Assembly: GCA_036023115.1 (NCBI GenBank)
Contig: JAYKKT010000089.1
Location: 19,277,001-19,341,000 of the forward strand
Direction of reading: 5' to 3'
From: Brasenia schreberi
Lineage: Eukaryota > Streptophyta > Magnoliopsida > Nymphaeales > Cabombaceae
Length of the DNA stretch: 64,000 nucleotides
Position numbers and translations under genes: made by a program. Each line of letters starts with the position of its first letter. Within the stretch, counting starts at the first letter, position 1. Below, one piece after another: positions 50,331 to 59,300 of this stretch. The notes below the pieces were generated by a model, which did not search any database, had not been told where the DNA came from, and saw nothing but the letters and a program-made list of their open reading frames with translations.

Positions 50331-53300
50331 TAGACGATGAGGGAGTGGAAGCGAACAAGAATGGGGAAGAAGAAAAGTTGATAGAAGCGAAAGAATTGAA
50401 GGTATACAAAAAGGGTGAGGGGAAGATAGTAATGCCCAATCCTTTAGACTCCACGGACCAACGGGGAGATCTTATCTTCGATCAGCTAGCTGAAACTATA
50501 GAAGAACATGCAGATGAGCTGGATATTTCGATTGCATTAAGGAAAGGTAAAAGGTCGTGCAGGCTTTGTAATTCTATCAGGATGAATCCTTTTGTCATAT
50601 GATCAGTTATCTTTAAACTATCACAACTTTATTTTAAATACTGAATCTTATCGAATTCTTAAGAACTTCTTGAAAGCATCGAAATATACACATTGGGTAA
50701 AAACAATGAAGTTTGAATTGTAGGCTTTGGAAAAGAACTAGACATGGACTATTAGTGATTTACCAGCAGGAAGAAAGGTAGTAAGTTGCAAGTGAGTGTA
50801 TACCATTAAGTTTAGATCAGATAGGACATTAGAAAAGGATAAGGCCAGACTAGTGGCTCGCAGGTATATGGGATTGACTATGAAGAGACTTTTGCACCAA
50901 TAGATAAACTCACATCCATACGAGTTATAATTAGTATTGCTACTTAAAAAGATGAACTATGTGTCAACTTGATATGAAGATTGCATTTTTGCAGGGGCGC
51001 TTAAGGAGAAAATATATATGGAACTACCACCTGGTTATCAAAATCCAGCAAATAAAGTTTGAAAAATTCAGCAATAGTATTATTGACGTGGGCTACAAAA
51101 AGAGTGTAAGTGATCACACCTTATTCATTAAAAGAAGAGAAAAACTAATGTTGCTGCTTGTGTATGTTATGACATTATAGTGATAGGGGATGATATGGAA
51201 GAAATACAAAAATCAAAGCTATAACTCCATCGGTTGTTTGACATTAAAGATCTCGGTAAACTATATTACTTCCTTGGTGTAGAAGTGACATATTCAGGTA
51301 CCGATACCTTTCTGAGCCAAAGAAAATATACACTAGATCTACTACAAGAGACTAAGATGCAGGAATGTAAGCTGATTTATACACCTACTGCTGTGAATCA
51401 AAAGCTACTAGTTAATGATGGAGGAGATAAGGTTGATGCAGCTAGATACCAACAGTTAGTTGGCTAATTGATATATCTAACAATTATACGTCTAGATATT
51501 GCCTATGCAATGGGAATTGTAAGTCATTTTATGCAAACTCCTTCTAAGAATCATATGGATGCATTATTTCACATTCTCATATATCTAAAAAGTACACCAG
51601 GACATGGAATAGTATACAAAGTAAATGCCTGTGGTAAAACTAAAATTTATACAGATGCAGATTGAGCAGGTTACAAAGAGGATAGGAAATCCACTTCAGG
51701 ATATGTGACTTTAGTGGGAGGCAACATTATCTCTTGAAAAAGCAATCAATTGTGACAAGATCTACAACTGAAGCTGAATACAGGGTCATTGCTTCTGACA
51801 TTTGTGAGGGTAAGTGGTTGCGATCATTATTGATTGAAATCGGGTATAACATAGAAGCAATTATTTTAGTGTATTGTGATAGCAAGGCAACAATACAGAT
51901 TGCCTCTAATTCAGCGCATCACAAAAGAACCAAACATATAGAAATTGGTTGCCATTTTATCAGAGATTATGTGAGTATATCAGAATTCAAACTTGAACAT
52001 GTGACGTCAGAAGATCACTGCGTTGATATGTTGATTAAAACACTTAACAAAAATCTATTGCAGAAATTATGTGACAAGTTGGGTATAACATCAATATTTA
52101 ACCCAACTTGGGAGAGAGTGTTAGAAGAGAGGAAGAAGGCTGAAGTAGTACACAAGGAAGACTCTCTCCATATGTAGCAATTTATAGTCAATGTCGATAG
52201 TGTTAGCTTATAGTTTCTGCTTTATTTTCTTAAGTAGTTGTTTAGTTACTTAAGTAGTTGTTTTTAAAGGTACCTATAAATTAGACTCATTAATGATACT
52301 TATGTAATTTAGATTAGTGTAATGTTGGTGTTTAAAGGGGAGAAACCCTACCAGCAACTTTAGATTGAATAGAAAAAAAGAAGAGAGAGGGTGTGCGGTG
52401 GCTCCAAGGTATGTTGATTGCAGCTCCATTCCATGTTCAATCTTGCAATCTCTTGTTTCTTGATTGTTGTAGACACGAAAAATTCCCACTTCTGGTTCTT
52501 AGGCCTGAAGTGAACCTTTTCGTGTGTCTAAGTCGTTTTTATAAACAAGGGCGTGCCAGCTAGCTTACTCAAGCTAGCGAAGTACTCCCAAGACCCTAGT
52601 AAGGGCCATATTGCAATTATATTTGGGGTTTACATTACAAGTCGTGTGAGTTGTCTTTACATATACACACAACACCCACGCACACGTTGGCGACCTTCGG
52701 GCCCATATATATTATAAGTATTTCCCTTCCGCTATGTCTTTAAGATTTGGGTTTTAAGGTTCAGCTGTGTGCGTAGTCTTTCCATATATACACGACACAC
52801 ACTTGTACAATTGAGCCTTTCCGCTCTTAAGATATAGCCATATTTCCCTTTTGCAATTTACATTAAGTCATTTCCCTTAAGCATTGTCTTTCAATTAGGG
52901 TTTTCCCTTTGGAGTTGTGTGAGTTTGCATTGCATATTCGCCATACTACGAGTTAGGAAGCATATTGCATCAAAGCAAGCCCCATACTCCCGTGCAAAAA
53001 TCGCCCAACTTAGGTCACTTGTGCACACACCTAGTTGGCCCTAAAAAGCATAAAAAGAAAGACATAGGCACGTGCAAATCCCACGTGAAATAAAACTTGC
53101 AATCGTACAAAAAAAGCCCAAACACTTCGGGTATTTTTCAAAGAGGTTTGTTTTAAAAGACTTTGCCAAGCGTACAGACTGACCCTTGCGTATCGGTGCA
53201 AGAAGGTCTGCGACGAAAAGAGCTCACTTGCTCACAGTCGCCCCGATAGAGTCGTGTGTGAGTGTGGAATTGAAAGACCACGCACACAACTTGAATTAAA

Positions 53301-56300
53301 ACACCCAAACAAAATTGCAATATGGCCCTTACTAGGGTCTTGGGAGTAAGAGCGAAAGCTCAATGTGTGTGAGTGTGGAATTGAAAGACCACGCACACAA
53401 CTTGAATTAAAACACCCAAATGAAATTGCAATATGACCCTTACTAGGGTCTTGGGAGTAAGAGCGAAAGCTCAATGTGTGTGAGTGTGGAATTGAAAGAC
53501 AACACCCACGACTCAAGTTAAAACCCACGCAGCTGAATATAGATATGTATAACTATATCTTAGGGGCTGTTAAGGCCCGTGTGTGCACCAAAATGGTGTG
53601 CGGCTAAGAGCGGAATGACTCAAGTGCACGTGTGTGTTGGTGTGCCAAACCACATTATTACAACCAAGGAGAGACAACGCTCCATTATTACAACCCCGTA
53701 TCAAATTTAATCAAATGTAAGCAAGTTCATATCAAGGACCGAGTTAGGCACTTACGTGTAGCTGGTCCGTGTTCAACTTGCTTGGCTTTGGCCTAGTGAG
53801 TCGCCTTGGACAGCCGAAGGGGAGCTCCTTGGGTGTATGTTGGCGGTAGGTAGGGTGCTAACCGGGTGGAATCCTTGATGCTGGCCGGGGGATGGAGTGG
53901 CTAGGTGCGGCGGGCTAAGGGTGTTGGCTAGGTGGTGGCAGGTTAAGGATGTTGTCTAGGTGGTGGATGACTAAGGGAGAAGGTTCAACTAGGAGCTAGG
54001 GTGGTTAGTATTGAGGGAAGGTAGTGAGGTAGGGTGCAGGTTGGCCGGGTGTAAGAGAGAAGGGAAGGATGTAGGTTGGCAGGTGATGGAGTGGGCAGCT
54101 GGGCAAGAAAGGGGTGAAAGGCTAGATGGGGTTGAGGTGGGATACTAACCGTGGATGGGAGTGGTGCTGGTGGATGAAGGTGGTGGCCGGCTGATGGTGG
54201 AAGAAGATGGCAGCCGAAGGGTGCTCCTCGCCGAAGATGGAAGGCGGTGGATTCAGTGGAAGTGGAGAGGTGGCAGTCGGGTGGTGAAGTGGCGGTGGAA
54301 GTGGTGATGCTTGGAGGTAGTGAGGGTGAGATGTGAGTGGAAGAGAGAGAGCCAAACCCGCAAGAGGGGTTTTTTATAGGCTAGAAAGGGTTGGGTCGGT
54401 TGGGGTGGTTTTGGGTAGATATTTGTAATAAGGTGGGCTTGTGGGGTGGTTTGGGGTAGGTCGGTTAGGGTGGCTGTTTGGTGGTTTAGGGTAGGTCGAT
54501 TAGGTGGGCTGGGACTTAGTGGTTAGGGGTTTAATTAGGTGTATTAAGGTGGGTTTAGGTTTAGTTAGTTAGGGTCTAGGTGGTCTAGTTAGGTGAGGTC
54601 GGCTAGGTGAGGTTGGGGTGGTTTTGGGTGAGAGTGGCTAGGTTTGGGTCAGGTTTAGGGGAGAGTGGCTAGGTGAGGTGGGCTAGCTTAGAGCTAGGTT
54701 TTAGGAACCTCCCCTTGGCGCCGGTCCATGGACCCAATTGCAGCCATATCCAAGTTGGTGCAGCCCCATGTTAGGTGTAGGTGCATACAAGCTCAAACCC
54801 ACACTCTAGGCTAAACCAACAAGGTTAACTCACACTTACCAAAAGTCAAGCCTACCAACTTTCTCACACATACTTTATCACCCCTTTTTCTCTCTCTACC
54901 CAAGCTTTTCACGTGAAATATATGTGGGGCCCACCTCCATTTATGAGAAGGTGATGTGGGCCATGGATGTGGATATTGGATTTAGATCTTTGGATCCAAA
55001 TATAAATCCAAATCCAAATGCATGTTGGATTTGGATCTGGATATATATGGTCCAGATCCGCCCCAAATCTGATTTTCTGATTCCTTCATGGCGTTTCGAA
55101 ACGGACGGTTTGTGCGGGGCTTGACTGCATCAGCACTCCGTCTTGCGTTGGGTCTTCGCCAACATTGTCATCCGCTCTTCTTCTCACCTTCTGGAGTTCA
55201 TTTCGAGCAAATTGTTGATATCAGAGGCTTGGATGTCCGTGAATCTGGGGATGATTCTGATACGAGAGTTGATGTGCCGGGCTTGAAATATGCTTCGGGT
55301 TCGGGCTCTCTTTTGGCTCTTTGGTCCTGCTTTCATCAGGCCAAGCTTCTTTTGGGGTCTCAAAATATATTTTTAAGGTTTTAAAACTATATGTATATAT
55401 TTTTAAAACATATATACAGGTTCAAAGTATGTACAGGGTTATCTGGAAGGCTCCTGGGTTTCCAGACTCAAAATAGCCCTTTGGGGCTGCTTTTGCAAAA
55501 CCAGGCATATTTGAGAAAATCGTGGGATTTCGGGGTGTTTACAATTGTTTGCATTATATTTGACTGAAAGCCCTTCATTGTGCTTCACTTCGTTCAGGCT
55601 AAAGCCCAATATCTCAATAGCACCTTTGTCTAAAGCAGTGTTGTCCGTATCGTATCATGGGCCACCACGATACGATACGGGGGCCCGTATTACAGGTGCG
55701 GGCGTATCGCACCGTATCGTGCGATACGGTGCGTATCGCCCGTATCGTACGATACGCCCTGGGACCCTTATAAAGGGTCCCGACCGGAGAGAAATCCGCG
55801 CTTTTGGATTCCTCAAGCTCCCTAAGAGTCAGTTTTCGCCTCCTTGGTGTTCAAAGCTCTAAAATCGTGCCCTACGGTGTCCGTCCAAGCCTCCAAACTC
55901 GGATTTAGGTATATTTTGAATGTTTTTTCTATTTTTTCCTTTTATATTTGTTGTTTTTTTTGTTATTTCATTTTTTTTGAATGACAAAATATGAAGTTAT
56001 TAAGTGTTTGTATACGATTTTTATCCCATTCATGAAGTGGGAGACACTCAATTTGAGTGTTATTTGAAGATTGGGGGATTTACGAAGTGCTTTTATTTTC
56101 AGGTTTTGTTTGAATTAAAGTACTCCATTGGGATGGCAGGAAGGAGTGGTAGAGACACTCATTTAAAGTCTGATGATCCGGCATGGCAGTGGGGTATACC
56201 AGTTGAGGGTTCAAGGTTAAAAATCAGATATTTATTTTGTGAAAAGGTGGTTAGTGGTGGAATTTTAAGGTTGAAACACCACTTAGCAGGAACTAGGAAA

Positions 56301-59300
56301 TAAGTTGCACCATGCACAGGCAGAGTTAGAAGTGTGCCAGAAGGTATTAAATGGCAATGCTTGCAGATGATTGAGAGCATACAGGAAATGAGACAACAAA
56401 AGGATGATTTCCAGATGTATGAAGAAGCTGATGATGCTACTGCCACTGGAGTTGGATTCACTGATAGTTTGCCTTCAGATGCTAGAATAGATATTGGTAG
56501 TAGCAGTTCGCGAGCACCTAGCAGGGGAAAGAGGGTTGCAGCTGAAGACTTTGGAGGTGACAGAAGAGGAAGTTCAGGAAGGAGTAGAGGAAGAGCTTCT
56601 TCTTCTAGTATACATTCATTCTTTCCTCCTTCCACTACACCTAGTGCTCAGCCAGGAATTCGTGCTGCTATGACTTCAGAACAACTGCATGATCAAGCAG
56701 ACCTTGCAGTGGGCAGATGGTTTTATGATGCATGCATTCCATTTAATGCAGCAAAAAGTTTTCATTTTCAAGCAATGGCAGATGCAATTGCTAACATTGG
56801 TCCAGGATACAGGATGCCCTCTTATCAGAAGTTAAGAGGGAAGATATTAGATTAGACCGTCATTGAAGTGCAGCAATATTGTTCGACTTTGAGACAATCG
56901 TGGAAGGAAATAGGATGTACTATCATGGCAGATGGATGGACCGATAGGCGAGGAAGGACATCGCTAAACTTTCTTGTATATTGTCCTAAAGGACTCATGT
57001 TTTTGAGATCTCTAGATATGTTAGAGGAGAGGCACACTGCAGAGATCCTACGAGAGGAATTTGATAAGGTTATACAGGAGGTTGGGCTAGAAAATGTAGT
57101 CCAATTGATTACAGATAATGCAACTAACTACAAAGCAGCCGGGAAGGAGTTAGCTGATATTTATGGGACTTTCTATTGGACACCATGTGCAACCCATTGT
57201 TTAGATCTCATTCTCGAGGACATTGGTGAGATGGATGAAATAAAGACAGCAACTGAGTGTTGCCAAGATATTACAAAATTCATTTACAACCATGCATTTG
57301 TTTTGTGTATGATGAGGAGATACACAGAAGGTGCAGAGCTTTTTCGCACAGCTGCAATTCGGTTCGCAACAAACTTCTTATCTGTACAGAGTATTGTGAG
57401 ACAGAAGCAAGCTTTAAAGAGAATGTTCTGCTCAGATGAGTGGCAACAATTTGCAGAGTTGCCTCAAAACAGAAGGAATAGAAAGTTAATGAGATTGCAG
57501 AAACGGTTTTTAGAAGTTCATTTTGGAATGCATGTATCAGATTATTAAAAATTACTTGTCCTTTAGTGAAAGTTTTGAGATTGACTGACAGCGAGGAGAA
57601 ACCATCTATGGGCTACCTTTATGAAGCCATGGACAGGGCAAAAGAAGCAATCAGAAATAACTTTAATGGAAAAAAAGAGATTATGTGCCCGCGTGGAAAA
57701 TAATTGATAGTAGATGGAATAAACAATTGCATCAGCCTATTCATGCAACAACAGCCTACTATCTAAACCCATCATTGAGGTACTCAGCAACCTTCAAAAG
57801 AGACGGTGAGGTTAATCGAGGAATCATTGAATGCATCGACAGTTTAGTCCCTGATGAGAGCATAGCAGATGCGATACATCGAGAGATGGAGATATATGAT
57901 AATGCTCTTCACTTGATGGGTTTGCCTGTTGCAATTCGCAACCGCAGTACGATGCGTCCAGGTAAATTGTTTATTTTCATATTTAAGTTTCATCTTACAT
58001 TACTGTGGATTATGTCTATAATGTTTGTTTTTTTCTACAGATGTTTGGTGGAACAGGTTTGGAACTGATTATCCCAACCTTAAAGATTTTGCAGTGAGAG
58101 TCTTAAGCCAAACCTGTAGTGCAACAGGTTGTGAAAGAAATTGAAGCGCAACAGGTTGGAACACAAAAGACTAAATGATTTAGTTTATATTCGTTGTAAC
58201 ATTCACCTTCGTGAAAGGTAATGTTGTATTACTTTCAAATTTTCAATTCAATATAGTTTAACTTCAGTCTTCAATTGTTAATATTATTTACTAATTATTT
58301 ATCTTTGTTTGTCGTAGGCAATTAAAAAAAGTAAACAGAGAAGAAAGTCAGTTCGATCCAATAAGTTTGGATAATTTTGATATATTAGAAGATTGGGTTA
58401 TGGAAGACACCGAAGAAAATGCCCTCCTAACTGAAGAAGACGTTGCTTGGATTAATTTGGAAGGAGCGCAACAACAATATCAAGGAGATGAAGAATTTGA
58501 TTTTTAAGAAGAAGGTGTCGCTGATGATGATGATGAGGATCTGCAACAAGGAGAAGATGAAGATTATTTAGTTGATGATCATGATTACAATTTGTAAAAT
58601 GTAACTGTGCCTGTAATGTGTATTTCATTTTTTGAATTCAAAATATGTAAATGGAGATGCAATTGTTCAATGTTGAATGCTCAATCTGTACTAAACTTAC
58701 AATATATGAATTTAAAGCAATTACCATATTTTTCCTGATTTTTTCCTGCTTTTTTTCGATTTTTTTCGGATTTTTACTAAATTTTATTGATTTTTAATTA
58801 ATTTTTGCATTATTTTAATATTAAAGTATGATACGATACGATACGATACGCCCGTATCGTGGAGCCCAGCGATACACGATACGATATGCGTCAGACAACA
58901 CTGGTCTAAAGCTTCGAATGAGTTCATATATCCGAAGCGCAGGAACAATCTGACTAGAAAGGGTTGGTTTTTGTTTTCGTAAACTTTGAAGAATGCATCA
59001 CGTGACTCAGTATGTGATTTTTCTCTTCTTACTTGTGATAAAGACAAATCTTTTCAACTTCTGCTAACCATTGAGTTTCCACGTAAATGGAGGGACTGAT
59101 GCTATGTTAGCTAACCGAATGCTTAGTTTTCTCCTCATGTGTCCTAGCCCATAAATCTTGAAAGTGTCCTCCCTGGGGTATTTGAGCAAAAAAGAAGTGT
59201 AAAGTGTACTTTTATATTTTATATTTGTAACAAACAAACAAACAAAACAACAACTAAGCCTTTTCCCATACTAGACGGGGTCGGCTACATGGATTCTTTG

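Larger units (their letters stand above)
52468..55543. mobile_element. 3.1-kb TG..CA element without coding capacity, probably a solo LTR
   Basis: Ends TGTAGACACGAAAAATTCCC and CGTGGGATTTCGGGGTGTTTACA-type (inverted TGTA[G/A]ACAC). A perfect 5-bp TSD, ATTGT, lies at 52463-52467 and 55544-55548. No gag or pol, no primer-binding site and no polypurine tract inside. These features fit a solo LTR of a long-LTR Ty3/gypsy family, but a non-coding TRIM/LARD-like element is possible. It includes tandem repeats at 53240-53490 and a G-rich strand at 53800-54700. Confidence 0.75.
47425..55565 (+). mobile_element. Ty1/copia retrotransposon with interrupted 3' LTR (copia-3)
   Basis: 5' LTR at 47425-47791 and 3' LTR at 52119-52467 plus 55549-55565 both begin TGTTAGAAG. 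TSD GAAAG lies at 47420-47424 and 55566-55570. The primer-binding site is TGGTATCAAAGCC after the 5' LTR. The 3' LTR is split by the element at 52468-55543; rejoining the halves restores TTGCATTATATTTGAC. The final CA of the 3' LTR reads CT. Gag-to-RNase H is present but heavily broken, more so than copia-1. Confidence 0.94.

Noticed and set aside
53232..53528. ORF with repeated [17 protein letters not shown] units as a repeat protein
   Set aside because: The repeat is a ~121-bp DNA tandem repeat within a non-coding solo LTR; the frame is open by chance.
54122..54355. His/Pro-rich minus-strand ORF
   Set aside because: Explained by the G-rich opposite strand of the solo LTR.
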